The notes: generated by a model from the letters alone, not told the origin. 64,000 nucleotides of DNA from Pseudomonas paeninsulae (GCF_035621475.1 NZ_CP141799.1:3522501-3586500); one strand, 5' to 3'. Shown: positions 27,349-37,288, counted from the stretch's first letter. A program made the numbers and translations.

Positions 27349-27462
27349 TTACCCCTCCTGTCCGGCTTTTTCTTTGGCGGAACGGCACAGATAAGTTCCG
27401 GCCGCGATCAGGAGCATCAGTATGTTTAGCGCGATGAAGGTCGTGAGTACCCAGGAGTTCAT
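27349..27462 (-). CDS. 37-residue membrane peptide, likely symporter small subunit
   Basis: The sequence begins MNSWVLTTFIALNILMLLIA and ends CRSAKEKAGQEG: one membrane helix (about residues 5-25) with a short charged tail. The stop lies 4 bases before the symporter ATG. The symporter's Shine-Dalgarno (GGAGGGG) falls inside the last codons, which fits translational coupling. Some sodium symporters (for example MetPS-type importers, and SSS members) have similar tiny partners. Placement, hydrophobicity and tight spacing support a real gene. No ribosome site stands out upstream of the peptide (the bases just before are GAGGTATTGATT). Confidence 0.7.
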   Translation of the reverse strand: MNSWVLTTFIALNILMLLIAAGTYLCRSAKEKAGQEG

Positions 27463-27983
27463 AATCAATACCTCTTTTTGTAATTGTAGTTTTAATGACC
27501 ACCAGCGTTAGAGCGAGACGACGTGAGGCGACATCCCTGAGAAGCCATCAGCTACCCTGCCAACTCCGCCGCCGGCTAACTGTGCGGCTGAATCGGTTCA
27601 GGGCATTGCGTCGTGATGACCCTCCACTTGTCCGGGTGTAACTGCGTATCGCCTGGGCGGAAATCCAGGCACAAACTGAGCGGCGACGCCGCTCGGCACA
27701 GGTAAATCACCCCTGAACCGACCACCCGCGAGCCGAGCAGCATGGCCAGTTGCGAGTGACACAGAAGAGAACGGCGCCGCGCCATATAGCCGGCTGGGAA
27801 TGTTTGTCGAGCGGCGGGGAGTCATATCCGACCCGTTAAGGCACAGCGCCCCGACTCGCGGGGAGGCTATCCATTGGGAAAGCCGGTTGAACGTTTTCAC
27901 CTGACTGCCTCCTGGCCAAGCGGCCTGAAGTGAGCAACGGTGGAATGCCGCGCCCCGCGTGGAGGGCACGGCAGTGGCTGGTA
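27463..27983. other. Spacer between the symporter pair and creatinase
   Basis: 521 bases without a convincing gene. Both neighbours are read leftward, so this holds the 3' end of the creatinase transcript and the symporter promoter. The frames on the minus strand (27576-27785, 27598-27969) are Arg/Ser/Pro-rich and look like noise. Confidence 0.45.
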
Positions 27984-29195
27984 TTACTTGCGGATGATGT
28001 TGTGCTCTGGGCCGTACGGGAACTTGGTGATGTTCTCCGCACCCTGCTCATTGACGATCAGGATGTCGTGCTCGCGGTAACCGCCAGCGCCCGGCATACC
28101 TTCAGGCAGCATGATCATCGGCTCGATGGAAACCACCATGCCTGGCTCGAGAACTGTGTCGATGTCTTCACGCAGTTCCAGACCGGCTTCGCGACCGTAG
28201 TAGTGGCTCAGGGTACCGAACGAGTGGCCGTAGCCGAAGGTGCGGTACTGCAGCAGGTCGTGCTTGAGGAAGATCTCGTTCAGTTCGAGAGCGATATCGC
28301 TGCAGCGCATGCCCGGTTTGATCAGCTTGAGACCAGCTTCGTGAACTTCGACGTTGACTTCCCACAGACGCAGGTGGTCGTCGGAGCAATGGTCGAGGAA
28401 CAGGGTGCGTTCCAGCGCGGTGTAGTAGCCGGCGATCATCGGGAAGCAGTTCAGGCTGAGGATGTCGCCCTTGTTCACCTTGCGGCTGGTCACCGGGTTG
28501 TGCGCGCCGTCGGTGTTGATGCCGGACTGGAACCAGGTCCAGGTGTCCATCAGCTCGCCTTCGGGGAAGGTGCGCGCAATTTCACGAACCATCGCCTGAG
28601 TGGCGTGCAAGGCGACTTCGTATTCCGGCACCTGGTCACGCAGTGCTTCAATCACTGCGGCACCACCGATGTCGGCAATACGTGCGCCGTGACGAATGAT
28701 CGTGTGCTCTTCGGCGGACTTGACCAGGCGCATCTTCATGCAAGGAGCGGCGACGTCGACCAGTTGGGCGGACGGATAGCGCGCAGCCAGCTTGTCGCGG
28801 TTTTGCAGGTTCAGGTGGTCGAATTCGATACCGATACGCCCGGCTTTAGGCGCAGCCTGCTGGATGGCGACGAAGAAGTTATCGCGCTGCCAGTCGGAGT
28901 AAACGATGTTGTCGGTGCCGACGGTACGGCGCCACGGCTGACCACCGTCGATGTTGGCAGTGATGGTCACGACCGCGTCGTGGGTCACCACCACGGCATA
29001 GGGACGACCGAACGAGCAATACACGAAGTCGGTGTAATAGTTGACGTTGTGGTACGAGGTGAAGATCGCCGCGTCGATGTTTTCTGCAGCCATGTGGGCG
29101 CGCAGCTTGGCCTGGCGAGTGGCGTATTCCTGTGCCGAGAAAGTCGACTTAACTTTCTGACCGTTTTGAATTCGGAGCGTTTGGGGCATTTGCAT
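27984..29195 (-). CDS. Creatinase (creatine amidinohydrolase)
   Basis: The ATG at 29195, with AAGGG 9 bases upstream, gives 403 residues, the length of the well-known P. putida enzyme. A longer frame to 29273 is not needed. Creatinase hydrolyses creatine to sarcosine and urea. It has the pita-bread fold but no metal. The catalytic His lies in FQSGINTDGAHNPVTSRKV. Other conserved blocks are YYTDFVYCSFGRPYAVVVTH, TFGYGHSFGTLSHYYGREAG and SIEPMIMLPEGMPGAGGYRE. The product sarcosine feeds the SoxBDAG enzyme encoded 7 kb away. The adjacent GlxA-type regulator likely controls it. It is called creA in P. putida literature. Confidence 0.96.
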   Translation of the reverse strand: MQMPQTLRIQNGQKVKSTFSAQEYATRQAKLRAHMAAENIDAAIFTSYHNVNYYTDFVYCSFGRPYAVVVTHDAVVTITANIDGGQPWRRTVGTDNIVYSDWQRDNFFVAIQQAAPKAGRIGIEFDHLNLQNRDKLAARYPSAQLVDVAAPCMKMRLVKSAEEHTIIRHGARIADIGGAAVIEALRDQVPEYEVALHATQAMVREIARTFPEGELMDTWTWFQSGINTDGAHNPVTSRKVNKGDILSLNCFPMIAGYYTALERTLFLDHCSDDHLRLWEVNVEVHEAGLKLIKPGMRCSDIALELNEIFLKHDLLQYRTFGYGHSFGTLSHYYGREAGLELREDIDTVLEPGMVVSIEPMIMLPEGMPGAGGYREHDILIVNEQGAENITKFPYGPEHNIIRK

Positions 29196-29481
29196 GGCGA
29201 GAACCCTTGTTGTTTTCCAGTGACTCGGCCCACCTGCTTGGTTAGCCGTTGGAATGCATTGCAACAGATGCACTCACCCAGTTTTTGTACGTTTCCGACC
29301 CGAAGTTGGCCATATCCGCTCCCCCTGGGCGATCCTACATGCGGCCAGTCACCACGCCACGCGCCACATCACAGCAGCCGAAGGGGCGTCGCTTAACGCC
29401 CGATTGCGCGCCCCAGAAGATAGGTCCAACCCTTATACGTCAGGCCGTAGAAGCATCTATCTCATATGCCCGACTGCCAGA
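29196..29481. other. Creatinase promoter region
   Basis: 286 bases upstream of creatinase, up to the terminator of the regulator gene. No coding frame is credible. It must contain the creatinase promoter and operator. I could not identify a convincing -35/-10 pair. Confidence 0.4.
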
Positions 29482-29522
29482 AACACAAAAAAAGTCCGCA
29501 CATGCAGCTGGCATGTGCGGAC
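29482..29522 (-). terminator. Rho-independent terminator of the CahR-like gene
   Basis: On the minus strand GTCCGCACATGCC, a short loop, then GCATGTGCGGAC is followed by TTTTTTTGTGTTT. It is a strong stem plus a long T-run, 30 bases after the regulator stop, and insulates creatinase from the regulator. Confidence 0.93.
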
Positions 29523-29552
29523 CTAAACAATGTTGCAGAGAGGGATGCAGGA

Positions 29553-30560
29553 TCAGTGCATGGCCAGACGACAGCGCGGGGACTTGCTCCGGCGCTCGTG
29601 GCTCGGCGCAACGCCGAAGTGCTCGTGGTAGCACTTGGAAAAGTGCGACGCGGTAACAAAACCACAGCCCAAGGCGACATCGACTATCGGCAAAGCCGTC
29701 TGCTTGAGCATCTGCCGAGCCAGAATTAGGCGCAGCTTCAAGTAGTAGCGCGACGGCGAGCAGCGCATGTACTGGCAAAACAGCCGTTCAAGCTGTCGTC
29801 TCGACAACTCAATAAAACCAGCCAGCTGATCCAGCTCGATGGGCTCCTGAAGATTAGCCTCCATCAGCGTTATCACTTCCTGCAACTTCGGCGGGGTACT
29901 TTCCAGCATGTGCAGGAATGATGCATGCCCTGGCGTCGGCTCACTACGAACTTGCTCAAGGACCAACGTCTCACTGATCGCACCAACCAAGGCCGGACCG
30001 TGGCTGCGGCCAATAAGTTGCAGCATCATCTCCAGCCCTGCTCCGCTACTCGCCGCGGTATAGCGGTCGCGATCGAGGGCAAACTGTTGCGAACTAAGCA
30101 ATACCTTGGGAAAAGCCTCGCGCATGTCGACCTTTAGCTCCCAGCTCGTAGAGCACTCATAACCGTTCAGAAGTCCTGCATTAGCCAATACCCAACTGCC
30201 GGATCCCAATGCTCCCAGATGCACTCCGCGCGCAGCCTGATTCTGCAACAGGCGAATTTGTTCTGGACTACAAGCGCACGGGCCTACATCACCGCCACAA
30301 ATAATCAAGGCATCCAACTCCAACTCAGCATTGGCGACGCCATCCGGGGATACCAGCATACCGTTACTCGCACGCACTGGACGGCCGTCCGCAGTCAGGG
30401 TTTGCCAGCGATAGAGGCTCCGCCCAGAAAACTGATTGGCACGCCGCAAAGGCTCCAACACAGTAGCCAGCGCAATAAAACTGAAATTGTCGGCCAGCAA
30501 GAAGCCAATCGCTTCCAAAGTAACCTCTGCGGGCTGTTTCAACACTTCGAAACTGGACAT
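29553..30560 (-). CDS. GlxA-type AraC-family regulator, probable CahR-like creatine regulator
   Basis: The ATG at 30560, with GAGGTG just upstream, gives 335 residues; a GTG two codons earlier is less likely. A DJ-1/PfpI-like sensor domain (GFLLADNFSFIALATVLEPL; ELDALIICGGDVG) is followed by the AraC HTH pair (ELSRRQLERLFCQYMRCSPS; DVALGCGFVTASHFSKCYHE). In P. putida the creatine-responsive regulator CahR is of this class and lies near the creatinase gene. Position here, directly upstream of creatinase on the same strand, makes the same role likely. It could also be GbdR-like, since GbdR lies next to a serine dehydratase gene in P. aeruginosa, as this gene does. Confidence 0.85.
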   Translation of the reverse strand: MSSFEVLKQPAEVTLEAIGFLLADNFSFIALATVLEPLRRANQFSGRSLYRWQTLTADGRPVRASNGMLVSPDGVANAELELDALIICGGDVGPCACSPEQIRLLQNQAARGVHLGALGSGSWVLANAGLLNGYECSTSWELKVDMREAFPKVLLSSQQFALDRDRYTAASSGAGLEMMLQLIGRSHGPALVGAISETLVLEQVRSEPTPGHASFLHMLESTPPKLQEVITLMEANLQEPIELDQLAGFIELSRRQLERLFCQYMRCSPSRYYLKLRLILARQMLKQTALPIVDVALGCGFVTASHFSKCYHEHFGVAPSHERRSKSPRCRLAMH

Positions 30561-30638
30561 GCTCACCTCTACTAGCCGGCAATGATCCGGCAGCGGGATA
30601 TCAATTGATACGATCTGGACTGGACTAGATGGCTCGAC

Positions 30639-32018
30639 TCAACACTCGATGGCGCTGACCGCCAGGCCACCGCGCGAGGTTTCCTTGTACTTGTCGTGCA
30701 TATCGGCGCCAGTGTCGCGCATGGTGCGGATCACCCGGTCGAGCGAGATAAAGTGCTGACCGTCGCCGCGCAAGGCCAACTGCGCTGCGTTGATCGCCTT
30801 CACCGCGGCGATCGCATTACGCTCGATGCACGGCACCTGAACCAGCCCGCCAACCGGGTCGCAGGTCAGTCCGAGGTTGTGCTCCAGGCCGATCTCGGCG
30901 GCGTTTTCCAGCTGCTCCGGGGTGGCACCGAGGATCTCCGCCAAGCCGGCCGCCGCCATCGCGCAGGCCGAACCAACTTCGCCCTGGCAACCGACTTCGG
31001 CGCCGGAGATCGAGGCGTTCTTCTTGCACAGGATGCCAACAGCCGCCGCGGCCAACAGGTAATCGACCACATCGGCTTCGCTTACCGCCGGGCTGAAGCG
31101 CACGTAATAATGCAGCACCGCCGGAATGATGCCGGCCGCGCCGTTAGTTGGCGCGGTGACCATGCGCCCACCAGCGGCGTTCTCCTCGTTGACCGCCAAG
31201 GCAAACAGGTTGACCCACTCCATGCCGCTGAGGGTCGAGCCGATCACGTTGGGCTTGCTCATTTCCTGCAGGCTGCGGTGCAGCTTGGCGGCGCGGCGCT
31301 TGACGTTGAGCCCGCCGGGCAGAATGCCCTCGTGCTTGAGACCCTGCTCGACACAGTCGCGCATGGCTTGCCACAGGCGCATCAGGCCGCTGCGGATCTC
31401 CGCCTCACTGCGCCAGGCCTTCTCGTTGGCCATCATCAATTCGGACACACGCAGGCCATGCTCTTTGCACAGGCGCAGCAATTCGTCGCCACTGGAGAAG
31501 TCGTATGGCAACAGGGTGTGATCCTGGTCCAGCTGACCGGTGGCCGCCTGCTCGGCATCGACCACGAAACCGCCACCGACCGAGTAATAGGTGCCGCTGC
31601 TCAGCTCGCTGCCGTCGGCCGCGAAGGCCGTCAGGGTCATGGCATTCGGGTGGTAGGGTAGGTTTTCTTCGAGCAGCAACATGTCGCGCTGCCAGTCGAA
31701 GGCAATCGGCAAACGGCCATCCAGCTGCAAGGTGCCACTGCTGCGCAGTGCTTCAATCCGTGGCGCAATGTCCGCCGGGTCGATCTGATCCGGCCAGTCG
31801 CCCATCAGCCCCATGATCACCGCGGTGTCACTGCCGTGACCGATGCCGGTAGCCGACAACGAGCCATACAGGCGCACTTCCACGCGCTGCACCCGCTCAA
31901 GCAGGTGACGCTCACGCAGCGCGCCAGTGAACAGCGCAGCAGCGCGCATGGGGCCGACGGTATGCGAGCTGGAAGGCCCGATACCGATTTTGAACAAGTC
32001 GAACACACTGATAGCCAC
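30639..32018 (-). CDS. sdaA: L-serine ammonia-lyase (iron-sulfur, single chain)
   Basis: The protein has 459 residues. The N-terminal beta domain ([20 protein letters not shown]) is followed by the alpha domain with the cluster-binding cysteines in [20 protein letters not shown] and [20 protein letters not shown]. It needs a 4Fe-4S cluster and converts L-serine to pyruvate and ammonia. Next to the creatine and sarcosine genes it completes the route to central metabolism. It could equally be named sdaB; paralogue choice is not possible from sequence alone. It lies 78 bases upstream of the regulator and may be co-transcribed with it. Confidence 0.95.
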   Translation of the reverse strand: MAISVFDLFKIGIGPSSSHTVGPMRAAALFTGALRERHLLERVQRVEVRLYGSLSATGIGHGSDTAVIMGLMGDWPDQIDPADIAPRIEALRSSGTLQLDGRLPIAFDWQRDMLLLEENLPYHPNAMTLTAFAADGSELSSGTYYSVGGGFVVDAEQAATGQLDQDHTLLPYDFSSGDELLRLCKEHGLRVSELMMANEKAWRSEAEIRSGLMRLWQAMRDCVEQGLKHEGILPGGLNVKRRAAKLHRSLQEMSKPNVIGSTLSGMEWVNLFALAVNEENAAGGRMVTAPTNGAAGIIPAVLHYYVRFSPAVSEADVVDYLLAAAAVGILCKKNASISGAEVGCQGEVGSACAMAAAGLAEILGATPEQLENAAEIGLEHNLGLTCDPVGGLVQVPCIERNAIAAVKAINAAQLALRGDGQHFISLDRVIRTMRDTGADMHDKYKETSRGGLAVSAIEC

Positions 32019-32214
32019 TACGGCCTCCTCATCTGACTAAGCGCAGGAGTTGGGCGCTTGCTGAAGAGAATTGTCTGCCGACGACACCGGCTAAAATTGT
32101 CTAACTTCGACCCGAAAGTGCTCAAAGTCACTGTTCATTAAAAACAGCGACTGTAGTGGTCGACTGTAACCACTCCATAAACCCCGGCTTTTTATGATGA
32201 GGTTTGGCCACTGT

Positions 32215-32695
32215 TTACCCCGGAAATCTGGAAAAATTTGCACGCGGATTAACATGGGTGCGATCCAGCGCCTGGACTTGGGTTTTCTCGTCAACTGACA
32301 GCACCCGTGCATTGTCAGGTGGGTTCAGGTACCGCCCAACCACATCGACTACTTTGCCGGCAAAGCGTGGGTCGTTGCTTATCGTGAAGGTTTTCAGTCA
32401 GTGGGGCTTGAGATCGCCGGCGGCCCATACCTGGGCGACTTGCCCGGCGCTAACGCCCACGTATTTGCCCATCAACCGCAAGCTCCTGCGGGTCGCCTCA
32501 CGCGGCACACGCGGGGTCGTCAGGGCCAGCATTTCCTTAATCTTCGCCTCGTCGAGCTTGCGTGGATGTCTGCTGCGAGGCAGACAGTCCATCGAGGCCA
32601 GTCGCCTGATAGCGCTTGCGCCATTTGAATACAACTGGCGCCGAAATCTCCAGCCTGTGCGTTTTCACACAACCGGGATCTTGATCCGACATTGA
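32215..32695 (-). pseudogene. IS630-family transposase relic
   Basis: Three frames must be joined to read it. The pieces are APVVFKWRKRYQATGLDGLS, then KLDEAKIKEMLALTTPRVPR and MGKYVGVSAGQVAQVWAAGD with LKPH, then [39 protein letters not shown]. These are the HTH region and first catalytic Asp (VLSVDEK) of IS630/Tc1-like transposases. The C-terminal half is missing. At least two frameshifts make it non-functional. The flanking spacer (32019-32214 and 32696-32806) shows nothing else. Confidence 0.8.
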
Positions 32696-32806
32696 TAGGG
32701 CGAGTTCATACAATTTCAGGTCGATTTCAGGCAAACGTCGGTATTCCCCAATAGTTTATGTTTGCAAGTCCTCCCGGGCGACACCAATAATAAAACAGAG
32801 GCTTGT

Positions 32807-34762
32807 ATGACTATTCGCTTCAAACTGATAGCCGCCTTTATTGTCGTGACCTTGATTCCCGTGCTGATTATTACGCTGTTTGTCACCAGACAGGCCATGG
32901 ATCGGGAGCGCACGCTGTTCAATCAGAGCAGCGTTAAGCAGATTCAAGAAGTGGATAATGCATTTTCTTTTTTCCTTGAAAGCGCCGCAGAAAACGTCAC
33001 GCTATTGACCCAGACTCGGCTGTTGAAGTCCTCCGACAGCAGCCTTCCCAGCTATATGGAAGCATCGCAGGCAACGAAAATGTCCCCCCCTACCAGTGGG
33101 GCTGGCGTTGCGATCTATGAGTTGTTCGAGCAGTTTGGCAAATCGCACCCCAGTTACGCCTATGTGTATGCGTCTACAAGCCAGGGGCATTATCTGCAAT
33201 GGCCCGTGTCTGAAATTCGCGCCAACTACGATCCACGCGAACGCCCTTGGTTCAAAGCCGCGCTTACTGGCAACGGCAAGCCTGTTCGTACTCAGGCTTA
33301 CGAGTTCAAAGAGGATAACGCCGTCATCATTTCCACCACGCAGACCTTTATCGATGCCGATGGCGGAACAGGTGTTATCTCTCTGGACGTCTCGCTGAAC
33401 AAGTTGACAGAAGTGGCTAAGAATATCCGCTTTGGCAATAATGGTTATCTGTTATTGGTGGAAAGTGACGGCACAGTATTGGCCGACCCTATGCACCCCA
33501 CATACAACTTTAAAGCATTGGCAAGCCTGGGTGATGGGTACAAGTTTCTCGCCAGCCAGCCGGCAGGTTTTTATAGCGTGCAGTTGGATGGCAAAGACTA
33601 CAACGCCAGTGTGTATAAATCGCAAGCCCTGGGCTGGACCTATATCGGCCTGATCGAAAGCAGCGAAATCAGTGCCGGTGCCTGGCATCTGGTGTGGGTA
33701 ATCACCCTTCTCGGCGGTGTTCTGGTGGTGACTTTCGGGTTGTGCGGCGTAGCACTGTCCAAAGTGCTGATTGCGCCTATCAACAATACCTCGGCGGGCT
33801 TGCGCGATATAGCCAGCGGCGACGCCGACCTGACGCGACGCTTGGAGATCAAGGGCAATGATGAAACGGCGCAAATGGCCAAGGGTTTCAATAGCTTTGT
33901 CGCCAGTATCCAGAACCTGATCAAGGAGATTCGCGCTGCCAGCCTGCAAGTCGAGCGGGAGGCTATGGATATAGGTACACAGGCCGACCAGCTCGACTCT
34001 ACAGCGCAACGCCAGTCGATGGCCGTGGACATGGTGTCTACTGCGTTCCATGAGATGGTCGCCACGGCCAATGAAGTGGCCATCAACTGTAATCGCGCCG
34101 CTGAAGCGGCTCAGCATGGACAGGATCAGGCGCATAAAGGGCAGCAAGTCATCGGTCTCATGGTCAGCCAGGTCAGCAGCCTGGGTGAGCGTATTCGTCA
34201 GGCCGCTGAGTCGATCAGCCAACTGGAGCAGAATACCCAAGACATCACCGCCATTCTCGACACCATTCGCGCTATTGCCGACCAGACCAACCTGTTGGCG
34301 CTCAATGCCGCCATCGAGGCCGCGCGTGCAGGTGATCAAGGACGTGGTTTTGCCGTGGTTGCCGATGAAGTTCGCGCTTTGGCCAAGCGGACCTCCGATT
34401 CGACCGAACAGATCAACGGTTTGCTCAACAAACTGGTCACCAGCAGCCAGAGCGTGGCCCTGGAGATGCAGCACAGCCTAGTGCAATCAAACGAGTCGGT
34501 GGCTTTTACCGCCCAGGTGGAAGAGGCATTTGCTGGCGTGCACGAGGCGGTCACGACGATCAAGGACATGAACACCCAGATTGCCACCGCGGCCGAGGAA
34601 CAACATGCGGTGGCCGAAGACATCAACCGCCATATCACTGATATTCACAGCGATGCCGGTCGTATTAGCGAAGTGTCCAGCGTGTCCAAAACCACCACAC
34701 GCTCGCTGACGCAAATATCCAGCGAGTTGAACACGTTGGTGGGGTGTTTCCGTACGGACTGA
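32807..34762 (+). CDS. Methyl-accepting chemotaxis protein with double Cache domain (second)
   Basis: The ATG at 32807 (AGAGG upstream) gives 651 residues; a TTG-started longer frame is not needed. TM1 is [20 protein letters not shown]. The dCache_1 domain includes [16 protein letters not shown] and [20 protein letters not shown]2 lies near residue 310 ([18 protein letters not shown]), then HAMP and the signalling hairpin [20 protein letters not shown]. It has the Y-D-P-R-x-R-P-W-F box. It is only moderately similar to the chemoreceptor at 23878. The ligand is unknown. Codon use is a little more AT-rich than in the neighbours, consistent with the mobile-element-rich surroundings. Confidence 0.92.
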   Translation: MTIRFKLIAAFIVVTLIPVLIITLFVTRQAMDRERTLFNQSSVKQIQEVDNAFSFFLESAAENVTLLTQTRLLKSSDSSLPSYMEASQATKMSPPTSGAGVAIYELFEQFGKSHPSYAYVYASTSQGHYLQWPVSEIRANYDPRERPWFKAALTGNGKPVRTQAYEFKEDNAVIISTTQTFIDADGGTGVISLDVSLNKLTEVAKNIRFGNNGYLLLVESDGTVLADPMHPTYNFKALASLGDGYKFLASQPAGFYSVQLDGKDYNASVYKSQALGWTYIGLIESSEISAGAWHLVWVITLLGGVLVVTFGLCGVALSKVLIAPINNTSAGLRDIASGDADLTRRLEIKGNDETAQMAKGFNSFVASIQNLIKEIRAASLQVEREAMDIGTQADQLDSTAQRQSMAVDMVSTAFHEMVATANEVAINCNRAAEAAQHGQDQAHKGQQVIGLMVSQVSSLGERIRQAAESISQLEQNTQDITAILDTIRAIADQTNLLALNAAIEAARAGDQGRGFAVVADEVRALAKRTSDSTEQINGLLNKLVTSSQSVALEMQHSLVQSNESVAFTAQVEEAFAGVHEAVTTIKDMNTQIATAAEEQHAVAEDINRHITDIHSDAGRISEVSSVSKTTTRSLTQISSELNTLVGCFRTD

Positions 34763-34828
34763 GTGCTGCGCGGTCGTTGGCAGGCTTGTAGGTGTCTACG
34801 AAACTAGGGGCGATTCAGAGTTCTCTCA

Positions 34829-35185
34829 TTGGGAAATTTTCTGAGCCCGGCGGATCGCAGCCTTATGCGTCAGGCGCTGTCAGATGCCTTTGTCGACAAT
34901 GACATCGACTACGCCGATATCGCCAAGCGGGTGAGCGGCTTTGAATCTGAAGTACTTGAGCAAATCTTCTTCTCCGAAGTAGCCCCTGTCTGCCACTCAA
35001 ATCTCGAAACCCCAGTACCTTCGGTCTGGACTGCATTTGATGGTCAGTGGCTCGATATGAAAATCGACAAGATGCTCAAGGGGCGCGAACAGAGCTATGT
35101 CCTGCGCCAGAAGGATCGACTGCTTGTGACCTACCTGAAGTGGCGATATAGCGACCTTTGGCAGTCGATAAAACGAGGCGGGTAA
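34829..35185 (+). CDS. Small conserved protein (DUF7079-like)
   Basis: The frame gives 118 residues from a TTG, or 106 from the ATG at 34865. Conserved-looking parts are LMRQALSDAFVDNDIDYADI, FFSEVAPVCHSNLETPVPSV and WTAFDGQWLD. I recall similar small Pseudomonas proteins with the EVAPVCHSN block grouped under a DUF, but I know of no function. There is no signal peptide. It stands alone between a chemoreceptor and a toxin-antitoxin pair. Confidence 0.6.
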   Translation: MGNFLSPADRSLMRQALSDAFVDNDIDYADIAKRVSGFESEVLEQIFFSEVAPVCHSNLETPVPSVWTAFDGQWLDMKIDKMLKGREQSYVLRQKDRLLVTYLKWRYSDLWQSIKRGG

Positions 35186-35363
35186 CGTGGGGATTTAAAC
35201 TCTGTATTTTTCCTGTCGAGTCGTCGCAAACCTCTGCGATACAGGGCTGCCGCCCTCCCCGCCGTGTCGATTAGGCACAGTGATTTCGACACTTTATCGA
35301 CCCGGTCATTAGCGGTAGGATGTAGCTTATTTGCCAAATTTTGCCATAAAGGCGGATTCCGTC

Positions 35364-35600
35364 ATGAGCACCATGAACATATCACTACCCGAAGCCTTGA
35401 AAAGCTTTGTCGATGAGCAGGTTAGCCAACGTGGCTACAGCACCAGTAGCGAGTACGTTCGCGAGCTGATTCGCAAGGATCATGATCGGCAACATCTGCG
35501 GGGCCTGCTTCTGGCTGGAGCGCAATCCGACCCCACTGCGCCTGCCGATGGCGACTACTTCGAAGCGCTACGCGCCAAGGTGCGGAACCCTCGGGGATGA
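35364..35600 (+). CDS. ParD-like antitoxin (type II toxin-antitoxin)
   Basis: The ATG at 35364 gives 78 residues. The ribbon-helix-helix start STMNISLPEALKSFVDEQVS, then YSTSSEYVRELIRKDHDRQ, is the ParD/CC2985 signature. The C-terminal half would wrap the toxin. The stop overlaps the toxin start by 4 bases (ATGA). RHH antitoxins repress their own operon and neutralise the partner toxin. Confidence 0.9.
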   Translation: MSTMNISLPEALKSFVDEQVSQRGYSTSSEYVRELIRKDHDRQHLRGLLLAGAQSDPTAPADGDYFEALRAKVRNPRG

Positions 35601-35926
35601 AGGCAAAACCAGTTATCCCGAGAGCACTGGCAAGCCAGGATGTTGATGACGCAATCAGCTACTACCTGAGCGAAGACGCCGAACAGGCCGCGCTTGGCTT
35701 CATTGATGCACTGGAAAAGGCCTACCTCCACATTGGCCGTCATCCAGCCGCAGGCTCAACCCGCTACGCCCATGAACTCGACCTGCCGGGGCTGCACTGC
35801 TGGCCGCTGAAGCGCTATCCGCACCTGGTGTTCTATGTAGAGCGCGACGATCACATTGACGTGTGGCGCGTACTCCACGGGATGAGGGATATTCCTGTTT
35901 GGCTGAGCGAAACACCAACAAACTGA
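35597..35926 (+). CDS. ParE/RelE-superfamily toxin
   Basis: The protein has 109 residues: ASQDVDDAISYYLSEDAEQA, then ALEKAYLHIGRHPAAGSTRY, then LKRYPHLVFYVERDDHIDVW and RVLHGMRDIP. The R-x-x-P-x-x-G and F-Y...V-W-R-V-x-H-x-x-R-D pattern is that of ParE toxins, which inhibit DNA gyrase; RelE relatives cleave mRNA. Which applies is not certain. It is translationally coupled to the antitoxin. Confidence 0.9.
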   Translation: MKAKPVIPRALASQDVDDAISYYLSEDAEQAALGFIDALEKAYLHIGRHPAAGSTRYAHELDLPGLHCWPLKRYPHLVFYVERDDHIDVWRVLHGMRDIPVWLSETPTN

Positions 35927-35944
35927 GGCATCACCAGGCTCAGC

Positions 35945-36248
35945 GTGAATATCCGTGCATCCTCAACACAAATCACCACGGTCAGATTCACTGCTGATGA
36001 AGACGGCAACTGTTCCCTGATAAGGGCAGATGGCAGCCCCTTGTCAGACGCTGAAGTTAAAGTTGTAAGGAAGCAGCATGCCGACACCATGCGGGGGGCG
36101 CTGGAAGAGCTGTGCATCAGCCGCAATGAACTGCTGGCCGGATTGGCCACACTTCACTTGAGCACGCCTGAGCCGACAACAGCTCCGCAGTACGAGAAGC
36201 AGCCTTTTCCTTTGACACAACCACACTTGACCGCCGTCCAAAAACTAT
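35945..36248 (+). pseudogene. Unknown gene, 5' part, split by IS1595-family insertion
   Basis: A GTG start at 35945 leads to VRFTADEDGNCSLIRADGSP, HADTMRGALEELCISRNELL and LTAVQKL, broken at 36248. If the insertion (36249-37280) and one copy of the 8-bp duplication are removed, the frame continues without a shift into 37289-37599. That gives one protein of 204 residues. The joined protein has no motif that I can name. The true start may lie elsewhere, since no good ribosome site is visible. It follows the toxin gene by 18 bases. Confidence 0.75.
36241..36248. repeat. Target-site duplication, left copy
   Basis: AAAACTAT, identical to 37281-37288 on the other side of the insertion. An 8-bp duplication is the known IS1595-family habit. 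Confidence 0.95.
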
Positions 36249-37280
36249 CCTGATTACGTACCAAGCTCAGTTGCTTCATTGGAATCCGCTGCTACGGTTA
36301 ACTGTATGAATAACCAGCAGCAGGTGTCCCATGGCCCGCAATCAGGTTCAATTCCAGCCCGGTCTTTCGCTCACTAACTTCCTTAAGCACTACGCAACCG
36401 AGGAGCAGTGTCGCGAAGCGCTCTTCAAGCTACGTTGGCCAGCCGGCTTCATCTGCCCCGAGTGTGGCCATCAGGGCGCCTGCTGCCAATTGGCACGGCG
36501 GCTGTATCAGTGCAACCGCTGCCATCATCAGGCCTCGCTGACCGCACGGACGATTTTTGACAGTACCAAGCTCCCTCTGACCACCTGGTTCCTGGCGATC
36601 TACCTGCTGACTCAACGCAAGAACAGCTTGTCGGCCTTGCAGCTCTCGCGTGAACTGGGCGTGAGCTACAACACGGCCTGGCAGCTCAAGCACAAGATCA
36701 TGCAGGTGATGTTCGAGCGCGAACGGAACACGGTGCTCAGTGGTCGCATTGAAGTCGATGATGCCTATCTGGGTGGTGAGCGGCCGGGAAAGCGCGGTCG
36801 CGGCTCGGAGAACAAGGCTCCCTTCATCGCGGCGGTGCAGACCAGCGCAGAAGGTCACCCTCAGTATTTGCAGCTACGCCGTGTACGGGCCTTCACGCTC
36901 AAGGCGATCGGCAGTTACGCGCAACAGTCGGTGGCGCCTGGAAGTACCGTATTCAGCGACGGTCTTGCGTGTTTCCGGGCTTTCGATGCGCGGGAGTGCC
37001 AGCATTTTTCCATCGTGACAGGGAGTGGTCGGGCCAGTGCCCAGCATCCGACCTTCAAGTGGGTTAACACCCTGCTGGGCAACGTCAAAAACGCCCTGAC
37101 CGGGACTTTCCATGCGTTCGATCTCAAGCATGCTCCGCGCTATCTGGCCGAGTTCGAGTACCGCTTCAACCGGCGCTTCGACCTTGGTGCCATGATAGAG
37201 CGGTTCAGCTATGCCGCATTGAGGACACCGCCTATGCCTTACCGGCTCCTCAAGCTGGCTGAGGTTTATGCGTAATCAGG
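36249..37280. mobile_element. Complete IS1595-family insertion sequence, 1032 bp
   Basis: The ends are CCTGATTACG (36249-36258) and CGTAATCAGG (37271-37280), perfect 10-bp inverted repeats, flanked by the 8-bp direct repeat AAAACTAT. It carries one intact transposase gene. The intact ends, duplication and gene indicate a recent insertion. The target is an unknown gene. Confidence 0.96.
36331..37275 (+). CDS. IS1595-family transposase
   Basis: The protein has 314 residues. An N-terminal zinc ribbon has Cys42, Cys45, Cys61 and Cys64 (CPECGHQG...CNRC). The ISXO2-like catalytic core follows: RIEVDDAYLGGERPGKRGRG (first Asp), VFSDGLACFRAF (second Asp) and FKWVNTLLGNVKNALTGTFH (third residue region), with a C-terminal RFDLGAMIERF. 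The frame runs almost to the right inverted repeat, and nothing is missing, so it is probably active. Confidence 0.95.
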   Translation: MARNQVQFQPGLSLTNFLKHYATEEQCREALFKLRWPAGFICPECGHQGACCQLARRLYQCNRCHHQASLTARTIFDSTKLPLTTWFLAIYLLTQRKNSLSALQLSRELGVSYNTAWQLKHKIMQVMFERERNTVLSGRIEVDDAYLGGERPGKRGRGSENKAPFIAAVQTSAEGHPQYLQLRRVRAFTLKAIGSYAQQSVAPGSTVFSDGLACFRAFDARECQHFSIVTGSGRASAQHPTFKWVNTLLGNVKNALTGTFHAFDLKHAPRYLAEFEYRFNRRFDLGAMIERFSYAALRTPPMPYRLLKLAEVYA

Positions 37281-37288
37281 AAAACTAT
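37281..37288. repeat. Target-site duplication, right copy
   Basis: AAAACTAT, a direct repeat of 36241-36248. Confidence 0.95.

Noticed and set aside
27598..27969. 123-codon minus-strand frame between symporter and creatinase
   Set aside because: Low-complexity Arg/Ser/Pro composition, no ribosome site and no motif.
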